Source: Aliarcobacter sp. | Lineage (GTDB): Bacteria > Campylobacterota > Campylobacteria > Campylobacterales > Arcobacteraceae | Direction: 5' to 3' | DNA length: 34,254 nucleotides | NCBI GenBank assembly: GCA_028690445.1 | Contig: JAQVBE010000009.1 | Span: forward strand, 74,874-109,127 | Shown: piece by piece, positions 8,856-17,422 of the stretch | Position numbering within the stretch: the first letter of the stretch is position 1 | Layout of the letters: every line of letters starts with the position of its first letter | Notes under the pieces: model-generated | Database searches by the model: none | What the model was told of the DNA's origin: nothing | What the model saw: only the letters and a program-made list of their open reading frames with translations | Program-made: the position numbers and the translations under genes

Positions 8856-10045
8856 ATATGAGATTTAAAAGTTTAATTTTATCAGCTTTTTTTTTAGCAT
8901 CAATACAGAGCTTTTCAGTGGAGGTAGAAAATATTTCAGCACCAACAGAAGCAGTTTTAGCATTAATTAATAAGTATGAACTTGAACAAGTGGATTTTAA
9001 TTATGTAAAAAAAGCTATAAATCAAGGTACAAGAAATAGTGTAAATGCAGTTTTGATAGATGCTAGGCCTGAAATTAAATATCAAAATGGAACTATTCCA
9101 TCAAGCTTAAATATTCCAGATACAAAATTTGAGGAATATTATTCTGTATTAAAAGATATTCCAATGCAAAAAGAACTTATCGTTTATTGTGGAGGATATA
9201 ATTGTACGAAAAGTCCAGTTGTTGCACAAAAGTTAAAAAACAAAGGATATACAAATGTAAAGATCTATTCAGGTGGTGAACCGGAATGGAAAAAACTAAG
9301 TTATCTTGAAATTGAAACATTGGCTATAAAAGTATATCAAGAAAAAAATTCTGCATTTATTGTTGATGCTAGACCTTATTCAAAATTTTTACAAGAAACA
9401 ATTCCTGGTGCAATTAGTATTCCAAATACAAGTCTTGCTAAATTACTTGGTCGATTTCCAATAAATAAAAATGAAAAAATAGTTATTTTTTGTGGTGGAT
9501 ACAATTGTGAAAAATCACATATAATTGCGAATAAATTAATATCTTTAGATTATGAAAATGTTATGGTTTATGCAGGAGGCCTTCCTTCTTGGAAAGAGAG
9601 AGGATTACATACAACTGCCTCAGCTTATATAGAAAAATATGATGAAGTAACTATAAAAAAGGACTCTTTTAGTAAAAATGGTTTAAAACTTGGAAGTGAT
9701 GAAGGAAGTGTTGATGGTGAGTGGCTAAAAAAACAAATATTAGAAAATAAACTACCTTCATATATTCAAATAGTTGATGTTACTTCTCCAAATGAGTTTA
9801 AAAATGGACATATTAAAGGTGCTATAAATATTGAAGCATCAAAATTAACTGCAAAAGAGTTATTAGAAAAATTACCAAAAAATAAAACTATTGTATTTAA
9901 TTGTACAGCAGGTGGAAGATCAATAGATGCTTGGTCTAAATTAAATGATGAAAAAATAGATGTTTCTGAAATATATTATTTTGATGCAAATATTTCTTGT
10001 AAAGATAATAATTGTAAAATTGATGTAAATGAACCTTTGTTGTAA
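8852..10045 (+). CDS. Secreted protein with three rhodanese domains
   Basis: A 397-residue protein with a signal peptide (about residues 1-22). Three rhodanese domains follow: about 50-148, with loop CGGYNC (Cys113, Cys118); about 155-250, with a second CGGYNC (Cys214, Cys219); and about 300-385, with active Cys351 in NCTAGGRS. Each has the DxRPxxxF or DVTSPNEF entry and the G-H/T-I-x-G-A-x-x-I segment. Rhodaneses move sulfane sulfur between carriers, so this protein could take persulfide or polysulfide from the neighbouring periplasmic SQR. Domains 1 and 2 share the same unusual CGGYNC loop and probably arose by duplication. The start at 8852 has AAGGA upstream and overlaps the small membrane protein gene by 4 nt. 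Confidence 0.9.
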   Translation: MNMRFKSLILSAFFLASIQSFSVEVENISAPTEAVLALINKYELEQVDFNYVKKAINQGTRNSVNAVLIDARPEIKYQNGTIPSSLNIPDTKFEEYYSVLKDIPMQKELIVYCGGYNCTKSPVVAQKLKNKGYTNVKIYSGGEPEWKKLSYLEIETLAIKVYQEKNSAFIVDARPYSKFLQETIPGAISIPNTSLAKLLGRFPINKNEKIVIFCGGYNCEKSHIIANKLISLDYENVMVYAGGLPSWKERGLHTTASAYIEKYDEVTIKKDSFSKNGLKLGSDEGSVDGEWLKKQILENKLPSYIQIVDVTSPNEFKNGHIKGAINIEASKLTAKELLEKLPKNKTIVFNCTAGGRSIDAWSKLNDEKIDVSEIYYFDANISCKDNNCKIDVNEPLL

Positions 10046-10062
10046 TTTTTAATGAAGGCATA

Positions 10063-10098
10063 AAAAAAGGGTTAGAAGAAAACTTCTAACCCTTTTTT
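10063..10098. terminator. Bidirectional terminator between the rhodanese gene and rplT
   Basis: A 16-bp perfect stem (AAAAAAGGGTTAGAAG and its complement) with an AAAA loop lies between two convergent genes. The A/T outer stem supplies a U tract on either strand. Confidence 0.85.
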
Positions 10099-10113
10099 AG
10101 TGTTTGTGCAAAT

Positions 10114-10470
10114 TTATTTTAGTGCAGCTTTAGCAGTAACTACTAATGATGCAAATGCAGCAGAATCATTCATAGCCATATCAGCTAAGATTTTTCTATC
10201 AAATTCTAAACCAGATAATTTTAATCCGTTCATGAATCTTGAGTAGTTAATATCATTTAATCTACAAGCTGCATTGATTCTTATAATCCATAATTTTCTT
10301 ATGTCTCTTTTTTTCTGTCTTCTATCTCTGAAAGCATAAACTAAAGATCTTTCTAATTGTTCTTTAGCTTTTCTAAAGTGTTTTCTTCTACCACTAAAGA
10401 AACCTCTAGCAGCTTTTAATACTTTCTTATGTCTTCTTCTTCTAACAACACCAGTTTTAACTCTAGGCAT
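10114..10470 (-). CDS. rplT: 50S ribosomal protein L20
   Basis: A 118-residue basic protein. [19 protein letters not shown] and the later [16 protein letters not shown] are the L20 signatures. L20 is an early-assembly 23S rRNA-binding protein and in other bacteria also represses its own operon by binding leader RNA. The length is normal. It is last in the thrS-infC-rpmI-rplT cluster and is separated from rpmI by 105 nt rich in small inverted repeats. Confidence 0.97.
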   Translation of the reverse strand: MPRVKTGVVRRRRHKKVLKAARGFFSGRRKHFRKAKEQLERSLVYAFRDRRQKKRDIRKLWIIRINAACRLNDINYSRFMNGLKLSGLEFDRKILADMAMNDSAAFASLVVTAKAALK

Positions 10471-10508
10471 ATATATTTCCTTTCTTAACCATTATTTCTA
10501 ATAAGGTG

Positions 10509-10577
10509 TCAGCAAATTTTGCTGAACTTTTCCATCATTTGATGGAGGGACAAAAATTACTTAAATCTTAAGTAATT
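10509..10577 (-). promoter_or_regulatory. Three consecutive hairpins between rpmI and rplT
   Basis: Three inverted repeats fill the gap: TCAGCAAA/TTTGCTGA (10509-10525), TCCATCA/TGATGGA (10531-10546) and AATTACTTAA/TTAAGTAATT (10555-10577), the last overlapping the rpmI stop. L20 autoregulation through RNA structure is known in E. coli and Bacillus, so a similar role here is plausible but not shown. Confidence 0.4.
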
Positions 10578-10773
10578 ACGCTTTACATAATGCTACAAGT
10601 ATTCTACCAGCATCTGTTTTATGAACAGTTTTTGGTCCTCGTAGATTTCTTTTTCTTTTTTGAGTCATTTTTGTTAAGATATGGCTTCTAAAAGCAGAAC
10701 CTCTTTTAATTGACCCGTTTTTCTTCACTTTAAATCTTTTTAAAGCGCCACTAACAGTTTTCATTTTTGGCAT
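10576..10773 (-). CDS. rpmI: 50S ribosomal protein L35
   Basis: A 65-residue basic protein starting [20 protein letters not shown], the L35 N terminus. The open frame extends 13 codons further upstream, but AAGGAGG lies 8 nt before the ATG at 10773 and homologues start there, so I reject the longer form. A TATAAT box at 10831-10826 and a hairpin after infC suggest that rpmI-rplT can be transcribed separately from thrS-infC. Confidence 0.97.
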   Translation of the reverse strand: MPKMKTVSGALKRFKVKKNGSIKRGSAFRSHILTKMTQKRKRNLRGPKTVHKTDAGRILVALCKA

Positions 10774-10825
10774 TGAAGAATCCTCCTTATAAATTTGCGT
10801 TTTCATATACATGAAAAAGTTTTGG

Positions 10826-10831
10826 ATTATA
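10826..10831 (-). promoter_or_regulatory. Putative -10 box for rpmI-rplT
   Basis: TATAAT on the minus strand, 52 nt upstream of the rpmI ATG, preceded by an AT-rich stretch with no clear -35. Confidence 0.45.
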
Positions 10832-10879
10832 CTTAAGATTTACTTATTATAAGTTTAAAATTAGATTATTTTGGAGCAA

Positions 10880-10900
10880 AAGAAGAGTAAAACTCTTCTT
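10880..10900 (-). terminator. Hairpin between infC and rpmI
   Basis: A 9-bp perfect stem (AAGAAGAGT/ACTCTTCTT) with an AAA loop just after the infC stop at 10922. The minus strand ends the stem in TTCTTTT. It could be an attenuator that lets only part of thrS-infC transcription reach rpmI. Confidence 0.5.
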
Positions 10901-10921
10901 TTAATTTGGAGTAAAATTTAA

Positions 10922-11446
10922 TTAGTTTTTAGGAAGAGCCATCATATTAACGTATCTTCCCTCTAGTTTTGGTTCTTTGTCCATAACTGCAATATCTTCA
11001 ATCATTGGCCAGATTTTATTTAATACATCAATACCTGATTGTGGATTAGCCATTTCTCTACCTTTTAGAAAAACTCTAAATTTAACATGATTTCCTTCTT
11101 CAATGAATTCTCTTGCGTGTTTAACTTTATAATTAACATCATTTTCAGCAATTTTTACAGATAATTTTATCTCTTTAACAACTATTACTTTTTGATTTTT
11201 TTTAGCTTCTTTTTTCTTTTTTTCTTGTTGGTATCTAAATTTACCGTAATCCATGATTTTAGCAACAGGAGGTTTTCCATCAGGAGCAATTAAAACTAAG
11301 TCTAAACCTAAACTATCAGCAGTTTGAAGAGCTTCAGCCGTACTTATTATTCCATAATTAGTACCATCATCACCTGTACATCTCACTTCTTTTACTGTAA
11401 TCATTTCGTTCATGATTACATCGTCTTTTCTTTTGTCTTTACTCAA
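10922..11446 (-). CDS. infC: Translation initiation factor IF-3
   Basis: A 174-residue IF3. The N-terminal domain ends in the [16 protein letters not shown] linker and the C-terminal domain contains [20 protein letters not shown] and a terminal [11 protein letters not shown] segment. IF3 prevents premature subunit joining and rejects non-AUG starts. The start is TTG at 11446-11444, with GGGAG 6 nt upstream, and it overlaps the thrS TGA in a TTGA junction. Use of a non-AUG start recalls the AUU start through which E. coli IF3 limits its own synthesis. The first in-frame ATG is 11 codons later but lacks an upstream ribosome site of this quality. Confidence 0.95.
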   Translation of the reverse strand: MSKDKRKDDVIMNEMITVKEVRCTGDDGTNYGIISTAEALQTADSLGLDLVLIAPDGKPPVAKIMDYGKFRYQQEKKKKEAKKNQKVIVVKEIKLSVKIAENDVNYKVKHAREFIEEGNHVKFRVFLKGREMANPQSGIDVLNKIWPMIEDIAVMDKEPKLEGRYVNMMALPKN

Positions 11447-13251
11447 ATTTTGCTCCCGTTTATTATTTCATTTAGCATTGATATAAATTCATCTTTGCTC
11501 ATGTTCGATTGTTCTCTAGTTCTTCTATTTCTTAAAGCAACAGATTTGTTAGCAACTTCTTCATCTCCAATAACTACTATCATTGGAACTCTTTCTTTTT
11601 CTGCCATTCTAATTCTTTTATTTAAACTTTCATTCATATTAAAGATTTTAGAATCCATCCCGTTTTCTACTAAATCTTTTTGCAACTCTTTTGCATATTC
11701 AAAATGAGAATCTGCAATTGGAACAAAAATAACTTGAGTTGGTGCAATTGCAAATGGAAATTCTCCAGCACAATGTTCAGTTAGAATACCAATAAATCTT
11801 TCAAATGAACCTAAGATTGCTCTGTGAATCATAACTGGTTGTTCTTTTTCACCTTTATCATTAATAAATTCAGCATTAAATCTTTGTGGTAAATTCATAT
11901 CTACTTGAACTGTTCCACATTGCCATTTTCTACCAATTGCATCTAGGATTTTAATATCGATTTTTGGACCATAAAATGCTCCTCCACCTTCATCAATTCC
12001 ATATTCAATATTTTTTTCATTTAAAGCATCCATGATACCAGCAGTTGTTTTTTCCCAGAAAATATCATCACCAATTGCTTTTTCAGGTTTTGTAGAAACT
12101 TCAATTTCATATTTAAAGTCAAACATTTTAAGAAGTGAATCAACAAACTCTAATACTTCAAAAATTACTTGTTTTATTTGATCTTGTGTACAAAAGATAT
12201 GAGAATCATCCTGTGTAAATTCTCTAACTCTAAATAATCCGTGCATTGCTCCTGACATTTCATGTCTATGAACAACTCCATATTCAAAAAGTTTTTTTGG
12301 TAGGTCTTTATATGAAACTAAATTGTTTTTGAAGATTTGAATATGTCCAACGCAGTTCATTGGTTTAATTCCATACTCTTGCTCGTCAATAGTAGTAAAA
12401 TACATATTTTCTTTATAGTTTGCATAATGTCCTGAGATTTTCCACATTTCTGCTTTTAAGATTTCAGGACCTCGAACTGGTTCATAACCTCTAACTCTGT
12501 GAGCTTTATATAAAAGATGTTCAAGTTTACTTCTTAATCTTGCACCATTTGGTAACCACATAGGAAGACCAGCTCCCACATCATCATTGAATGTGAAAAG
12601 TTCAAGTTCAGTTCCAAGTTTTCTATGGTCTCTTTTTTTAGCTTCTTCAATCATTCTTGTGTAATCGAATAAAGCTTGTTTATCAAAAAATGCAATACCA
12701 TAAATTCTAGTAATCATTTCATTTTTTTCATCACCACCAAGATAAGCACCAGCAACTCTTGTTAATTTGAAACTTCTAATCATTCTAGTATTTGGTAAGT
12801 GAGGACCTCTACATAAGTCTTCAAAATCACCTTGTTTATATATTGTTAAGGTATCATCTTTGATATTTTTTAGAACAGCTTGTTTTAATTCATCATTTTT
12901 GAATTTTTCATAAAACTCTTCTTTTGTAGTTTCATGTCTAGTAATAGGTAGTTTTCTATCTGCGATTTCTTTCATTTTCTTTTCAATAGTCGGTAAATCT
13001 TCATCTGAAATTTTACTTTCTACTTTAAAATCATAGTAAAAACCTTCTTTTACAACAGGTCCAACAAAGAATTTTGCTTCAGGATAAAGTTCTTTGATAG
13101 CTTGAGCCATCATGTGAGCACAAGAATGTCTTAAAATATCTAAAGATTCTTTTGAATCGTCAGCTTTAATTTCATCTCCTTGGATATTTAAAGCCATAGC
13201 AGTTTGAAGGTCGTACACTTGACCATCTTTTAATATACCAATAGGTTCCAA
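11443..13251 (-). CDS. thrS: Threonyl-tRNA synthetase
   Basis: A 602-residue class II synthetase that charges tRNA-Thr. The editing domain shows [12 protein letters not shown] (about residues 41-52) and CRGPHLPNT. Catalytic motifs include [27 protein letters not shown] and [11 protein letters not shown]. The C-terminal anticodon domain follows. It starts close to the editing domain, so the N-terminal TGS domain of longer ThrS proteins is reduced or absent, as I recall for Campylobacter ThrS. The start is TTG at 13251, with AGGA 5 nt before it; no in-frame ATG lies nearby except 18 codons downstream. Confidence 0.96.
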   Translation of the reverse strand: MEPIGILKDGQVYDLQTAMALNIQGDEIKADDSKESLDILRHSCAHMMAQAIKELYPEAKFFVGPVVKEGFYYDFKVESKISDEDLPTIEKKMKEIADRKLPITRHETTKEEFYEKFKNDELKQAVLKNIKDDTLTIYKQGDFEDLCRGPHLPNTRMIRSFKLTRVAGAYLGGDEKNEMITRIYGIAFFDKQALFDYTRMIEEAKKRDHRKLGTELELFTFNDDVGAGLPMWLPNGARLRSKLEHLLYKAHRVRGYEPVRGPEILKAEMWKISGHYANYKENMYFTTIDEQEYGIKPMNCVGHIQIFKNNLVSYKDLPKKLFEYGVVHRHEMSGAMHGLFRVREFTQDDSHIFCTQDQIKQVIFEVLEFVDSLLKMFDFKYEIEVSTKPEKAIGDDIFWEKTTAGIMDALNEKNIEYGIDEGGGAFYGPKIDIKILDAIGRKWQCGTVQVDMNLPQRFNAEFINDKGEKEQPVMIHRAILGSFERFIGILTEHCAGEFPFAIAPTQVIFVPIADSHFEYAKELQKDLVENGMDSKIFNMNESLNKRIRMAEKERVPMIVVIGDEEVANKSVALRNRRTREQSNMSKDEFISMLNEIINGSKI

Positions 13252-13350
13252 TTATTTCCTTTTTTTCTTAATTATTTATTAAATTACGATTATTTTACCT
13301 CAAAGTGACTTAAACTAATTGAGATATAACTTAATTTAGTAAATTTTCGT

Positions 13351-13356
13351 TACAAT
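13351..13356 (+). promoter_or_regulatory. Possible -10 box (TACAAT) placing the start site on the ATG of the next gene
   Basis: TACAAT ends 5 nt before the ATG at 13362, so a standard start site 6-8 nt downstream would fall on the ATG itself. No Shine-Dalgarno sequence is present, which fits a leaderless mRNA. Confidence 0.3.
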
Positions 13357-13361
13357 TGAGC

Positions 13362-13877
13362 ATGATTTTAAACTTATCAAAAATAAAAACTGAAAGCTTA
13401 TTGTTATTTTGTAGAGACTTGATTTTATCGTACAAAGATAAAGATGATATAGAAAAATATGTCATGGATAAAGATGTTATTGAAAAATTTAATAATATTG
13501 GAAATGATATGTTAAAACAGATTTCAAATATTACTTTTCCTTCAAGTTATTATCTCCAAAACCGAAAACATTATAGAATTAAAGCTATTTTAGATGGATA
13601 TAACTTTATAAATAATGAAATATCAAAAAATTTAAAACAAAATGAAGAGTTTAATCCCTCAATGCTTTATTTCTCACTCCTTGCTTTATGGTTTAAAGAA
13701 TTGAATAAAGAATCTAAATCAAAAGAGTATATATATTTTATTATTTATCCTTATGCAAACGTTTATGATAAATTTTTAATAGAAATAAAAGATAAAGATT
13801 TTAAAATATTAAACATAAAAATGATTGAGTTAGCTGAGAAAATAATTTATAAATTTGACAAATATGATTTTAGATAA
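13362..13877 (+). CDS. Hypothetical helical protein, 171 residues
   Basis: I do not recognise a family. The product is predicted cytosolic and mostly helical, rich in Lys, Ile, Asn and Asp, with no signal peptide, membrane segment or cysteine cluster, and with an aromatic middle (FSLLALWFKELN). It stands alone between the divergent thrS and the convergent porin gene. I prefer the ATG at 13362 to the TTG two codons upstream. Neither start has a ribosome-binding site, and a possible -10 box immediately upstream suggests leaderless translation. AT-rich codon use matches its neighbours, so there is no sign of transfer. Confidence 0.7.
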   Translation: MILNLSKIKTESLLLFCRDLILSYKDKDDIEKYVMDKDVIEKFNNIGNDMLKQISNITFPSSYYLQNRKHYRIKAILDGYNFINNEISKNLKQNEEFNPSMLYFSLLALWFKELNKESKSKEYIYFIIYPYANVYDKFLIEIKDKDFKILNIKMIELAEKIIYKFDKYDFR

Positions 13878-13882
13878 AAGTT

Positions 13883-13914
13883 AAAATAAAAAGAGAGTTA
13901 CCTCTTTTTATTTT
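13883..13914. terminator. Bidirectional terminator between the hypothetical gene and the porin
   Basis: A 13-bp stem (AAAATAAAAAGAG with its complement) and a 6-nt loop lie between convergent genes, with A/T ends that give U tracts on both strands. Confidence 0.75.
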
Positions 13915-13918
13915 TAAA

Positions 13919-15520
13919 TTAGAATCTATATCTCATATATGCTCTAACATCTTGAGCTTCTTTAACTGGATTTTGTCCAGCATTTTGAGCTTCTACCATT
14001 GTCATAGGAGTTCCGTCTGCTCCAAAGAAAGAGTTTGAACCTGTATAATCATATTGCATTAATACATAACTAACTCCAAAACTTAAAGCATTAGTTATTT
14101 TTTGAGTTCTATAAACTTCCCATGCTTGACCTCTTGTTGCTATTTTACTTCCAGCATAAGTGTCTTCACCATAAGTCATAGATCTCCAATACTTACTACC
14201 TTTATTCCATTCAAATCCAATTTTTGCACTATCAGGTAGAATAGGACAAGGTGCATTTACTCCTAACCAAACAGAAGTTCCTGTTTCAGAATCTTGAGAA
14301 CCTAGCATTCCTTTATTATTAGGGTTTGTTTTACTAGCTGCAAATGAAGCAAAAGCAATTGTACTATCTAAATAATCAGAAATTCCATTTCCAATTCCTT
14401 CTGTTTTAAATAAAACAGTAGCAAAATCCATATCTCCAACATCATTAAATTGTGGAGTTGCCATTTGTAAGTTATAAGCGGTTGTAGCATCCATTGTCCC
14501 GCCATATGCAGGATTATAAGCAGTATAAGCTCCATTAAACCTATCAAGTGAATCTTGATCAAATCCGATTAAATTCCATGCTTTTGCATAATTCATATGA
14601 ACAGAGTATTGTCCATTATCGTAAGGAACAGCAATAAATCCTAACATATCAATATCTACATTTTTAGTATTATCTTCTGCATATGCCGTTCCTGACATAT
14701 CAAATCTAGGTTTAGCATTTGTTAAACCTCTCCCTCCACAGATTTTAAACCATGAACCTGTAAATCCTGTTAAATTTTCTGTATCAAATCTAACTGAGAA
14801 ACCATCAAATTCAACATCAACAGTATGAGATAATGGAGAGTTTGGTTGTTGATCATTTCTTATATTAATTGGTAAACCATCAGTTGAAGGTCTTCTTCCT
14901 ACTGATGCTGCCCAAGGAATATTTGCACCAAATAATCTCTCTTTTGTATATAACCAATAAGCTTCTTTTACTTTAATTGTATTATCTGTTGCATTTTCAT
15001 TTGTAACCCAGTCAAAATTTGCATATCCTGGATTGGTGTTAGATTGGCTATGATTTGCAGTATCTCCAAAAGCTTTGTTGTATGATAATTTACTGAAAAA
15101 TGATGAATTATCATCAGCTTTATATTTTGCACCAAGCCATAATCTATTTGTTAAAAGTGCATTATTTTCAGATTTTGAACCATCCGCGTGTTTGTATTGA
15201 ATATTATCAACTTGTGTTCTAAAATCAACATCCCATTTTAGATTATCATTAGCACTTTGTACTTTTGCTGCTGTTGCTGTTTTTGATACTGTTTCAAGTT
15301 TTTTTTCAATTTTTTCAATTCTTTTTTCATCTACTGTTGTAACCGCAGGTTCAACTTTTTGTACTTGCACAGTTTCTTGAGCAGCTACTTTTTTTTCTAA
15401 AGCTTCGATTTGAGCTTTTAATGCTTGAATTTGTTTAAACATTTCTGTATTAACATCACTTGAAAATGATGTTGTGGCAAATGCTGCAACACAAGACAAT
15501 GCGATAAGATTTTTTTTCAT
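13919..15520 (-). CDS. Outer-membrane porin with N-terminal coiled coil (DUF3373-type)
   Basis: A 533-residue secreted protein. A signal peptide (about residues 1-20, ending TSFSS) is followed by a coiled coil (about 24-85: IQALKAQIEALEKKVAAQE, later RIEKIEKKLETVSK). Next comes a long beta-strand-rich domain with many aromatic strand ends, closing in RAYMRYRF. The C-terminal Phe is the Bam recognition signal. Family knowledge: such porins are abundant general channels in Arcobacter and relatives, and the coiled coil probably contacts peptidoglycan. A TATAAT box, an AAGGG ribosome site and terminators on both sides mark it as a strongly expressed single gene. Substrate specificity cannot be read from the sequence. 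Confidence 0.85.
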   Translation of the reverse strand: MKKNLIALSCVAAFATTSFSSDVNTEMFKQIQALKAQIEALEKKVAAQETVQVQKVEPAVTTVDEKRIEKIEKKLETVSKTATAAKVQSANDNLKWDVDFRTQVDNIQYKHADGSKSENNALLTNRLWLGAKYKADDNSSFFSKLSYNKAFGDTANHSQSNTNPGYANFDWVTNENATDNTIKVKEAYWLYTKERLFGANIPWAASVGRRPSTDGLPINIRNDQQPNSPLSHTVDVEFDGFSVRFDTENLTGFTGSWFKICGGRGLTNAKPRFDMSGTAYAEDNTKNVDIDMLGFIAVPYDNGQYSVHMNYAKAWNLIGFDQDSLDRFNGAYTAYNPAYGGTMDATTAYNLQMATPQFNDVGDMDFATVLFKTEGIGNGISDYLDSTIAFASFAASKTNPNNKGMLGSQDSETGTSVWLGVNAPCPILPDSAKIGFEWNKGSKYWRSMTYGEDTYAGSKIATRGQAWEVYRTQKITNALSFGVSYVLMQYDYTGSNSFFGADGTPMTMVEAQNAGQNPVKEAQDVRAYMRYRF

Positions 15521-15542
15521 GTTTTCCCTTTATTTTTATACA

Positions 15543-15548
15543 ATTATA
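15543..15548 (-). promoter_or_regulatory. Putative -10 box for the porin gene
   Basis: TATAAT on the minus strand, 22 nt upstream of the porin ATG, giving a short leader that contains AAAGGG. Confidence 0.5.
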
Positions 15549-15571
15549 ATTATGATTTAAAAAAAGCATTA

Positions 15572-15601
15572 AAAAAGGGTGATTTTTAAGCCACCCTTTT
15601 T
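15572..15601. terminator. Terminator between the cytochrome-like gene and the porin
   Basis: AAAAAGGGTG (15572-15581) pairs with CACCCTTTTT (15592-15601) across a 10-nt loop. It ends minus-strand transcription of the gene at 15621 and is T-rich on both strands. Confidence 0.8.
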
Positions 15602-15620
15602 ATAATCCCACCTTATAATA

Positions 15621-15941
15621 TTAACAAGAAGGAACATTCCCTGAATCATTTGCAAATTCAATTGCAAAATCAATAATATTCTCTTGTACAGATTCACTTA
15701 ATTCACCAGCTTTTACTTTTGGACAAATTTTAATTACTTCAGCTTCGAATTTACCAGCTGTTTTTAATTCTTTCCACTCATCTTGAGTATGTTTTGCTGC
15801 AAATTTTGCACCTGTCATATCACAAGGACCTTTTAATAATTTACTGAATAATTTTTGACCTTTAACTGCATCCGCTGATAATGAAGTTGAAGCAACTCCT
15901 AATACTAATGACCCTGCCATGATAACTTTTAATAATTTCAT
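15621..15941 (-). CDS. Secreted cytochrome-c-like protein lacking the haem motif
   Basis: A 106-residue protein with a signal peptide (cleavage near LSA, residues 21-23). The mature part starts AVKGQKLFSKLLKGPC and continues KFAAKHTQDEWKEL, a layout like small class I cytochromes c of Campylobacterota. Where CxxCH would be expected it reads CDMTG, so covalent haem cannot attach. Three cysteines remain (40, 73 and 106, the last residue), which could form a disulfide. It may be a repurposed cytochrome fold with a binding or redox role. It has a TATAAT promoter, an AGGAG site and its own terminator, so it looks functional and not decayed. Confidence 0.65.
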   Translation of the reverse strand: MKLLKVIMAGSLVLGVASTSLSADAVKGQKLFSKLLKGPCDMTGAKFAAKHTQDEWKELKTAGKFEAEVIKICPKVKAGELSESVQENIIDFAIEFANDSGNVPSC

Positions 15942-15970
15942 GTTATACTCCTACTGAAAAATTTTATACC

Positions 15971-15976
15971 ATTATA
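15971..15976 (-). promoter_or_regulatory. Putative -10 box for the cytochrome-like gene
   Basis: TATAAT on the minus strand, 29 nt upstream of the ATG at 15941, with AGGAG in between. Confidence 0.5.
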
Positions 15977-16026
15977 CCTAATGTAGATAAAAAACTCTTA
16001 GATAATATTACAAAAAGTGAATAATC

Positions 16027-17361
16027 ATGAAACATTTTTTATTAAAACAAATAGTAGAATATCTACTAAAAAATGCCCAAAATATCAAGTTTATCAAAAG
16101 AATTGACAATAATATTATTATAATTGAATTTAATAATAAGAATATAGTTTATATTGATATTTCTAAAGGAAATAGCACAATCTTTAAATGCAAGAAAATT
16201 TTATCTTCAAAAAAAGATTTTAATGCTCCTTTTGATGTTGCCTTACAAAAAAGATTTAATAATTCAAAAATTGATGATATTGAAATGTATAACGATGATA
16301 AAATAATAAATTTCAAAGTAAGTTCTTCCTCTTCTTATAAAAAATTAATAACTATTTTACAGCTAGAATTCACAGGAAAACATACAAATATAATTATTTT
16401 AGATGAAAATAGAGTTATTATTGAAGCATTAAGACATGTTGATGAATTTTCTTCAAGTAGAGTTGTAAAAGTTGGAATAAAATTAGAAGAGATTCCAAAA
16501 CAAACTTTTATTCCAAAAATTGATGTTGTAGAAAATATTGAAGAGTATTTATATGAAGTTTATGAAGAGAAAGAAAAACAAAGTTTAGAAAACATCAAAA
16601 AACAAAAAATTTCTCAAATAGATAAAAAAGCAAAGAAATTAAAAAAAACAATAGAATCTTTGCCTAAAAAGGAGGAATTGGAAGTTGAATCAAATATGTT
16701 TTATGAGAAAGCAAATTTGATTCTTTCAAATTTACATAATATAAAACCTTATCAAAAAACTTTAAAAGTTTTTAATTATGAGGGAATTGAAGTTGAGATT
16801 AATTTAGAAGAAAAATCAAGTGCTTCAAAATATTCAAATGAATTGTTTAAAAAAGCAAAAAAGGCAAAACAAAAAGCTTCTAATATTTCTTTAGAAAAAG
16901 ACAATTTAGATGAGAAATTGGAGTTTTTATTAAGACTTATGAATAATATTAATAATGCTGAATCAATCGAAGAGTGTGAATTTTTATCTCCAAAAAAAGA
17001 GAGAAATCAAATAAAAACCAAAAAAGCTCAAACTTATGAGAGTTTTTATTTTGAGGGTTATAAAATAATGTTAGGAACAAGTGAACGAGAAAATATTTAT
17101 CTTTTAGAAAATTCAAAAGCAAGTGATTTTTGGTTTCATTTAAAAGATAGACCATCTTGTCATGTGATTGTTCAAAATGTAAAAAAAGAAATCCCTTCCA
17201 GTGTGATAACTCAAGCAGCAACTTTATGTACAAAGTTTTCAGTAGATTTTGCTGGAAATTATGAAGTTGATTATACACAAAGAAGAAATGTTAAAATTCA
17301 ATCAGGAGCTAATGTTTTGTATAATCCTTATGCAACAACAGTAGTTAAAATTTTATTTTAA
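16027..17361 (+). CDS. rqcH: RqcH-family (NFACT) ribosome quality control protein
   Basis: A 444-residue protein with the NFACT layout: an N-terminal NFACT-N domain (about 1-165, with LEFTGKHTNIIILDE), a lysine-rich coiled coil (about 180-320) and a C-terminal NFACT-R domain (about 335-444, with the SDFWFHLKDRPSCHVIV segment). RqcH binds stalled 60S/50S-nascent-chain complexes and recruits tRNA-Ala to add C-terminal alanine tails. It is clearly shorter than the roughly 570-residue Firmicute protein. By alignment in my head, the Asp-Arg pair needed for tailing in Bacillus corresponds here to Asp91-Lys92. The older names are fibronectin-binding protein or FbpA, which mislead for a cytosolic protein. 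No strong ribosome site precedes the ATG. Confidence 0.85.
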   Translation: MKHFLLKQIVEYLLKNAQNIKFIKRIDNNIIIIEFNNKNIVYIDISKGNSTIFKCKKILSSKKDFNAPFDVALQKRFNNSKIDDIEMYNDDKIINFKVSSSSSYKKLITILQLEFTGKHTNIIILDENRVIIEALRHVDEFSSSRVVKVGIKLEEIPKQTFIPKIDVVENIEEYLYEVYEEKEKQSLENIKKQKISQIDKKAKKLKKTIESLPKKEELEVESNMFYEKANLILSNLHNIKPYQKTLKVFNYEGIEVEINLEEKSSASKYSNELFKKAKKAKQKASNISLEKDNLDEKLEFLLRLMNNINNAESIEECEFLSPKKERNQIKTKKAQTYESFYFEGYKIMLGTSERENIYLLENSKASDFWFHLKDRPSCHVIVQNVKKEIPSSVITQAATLCTKFSVDFAGNYEVDYTQRRNVKIQSGANVLYNPYATTVVKILF

Positions 17362-17422
17362 AATTACACAATTTTAAATGATTAATTTTGTAGAATGTCA
17401 AAAATTATTTTAAGGAAAAAAA

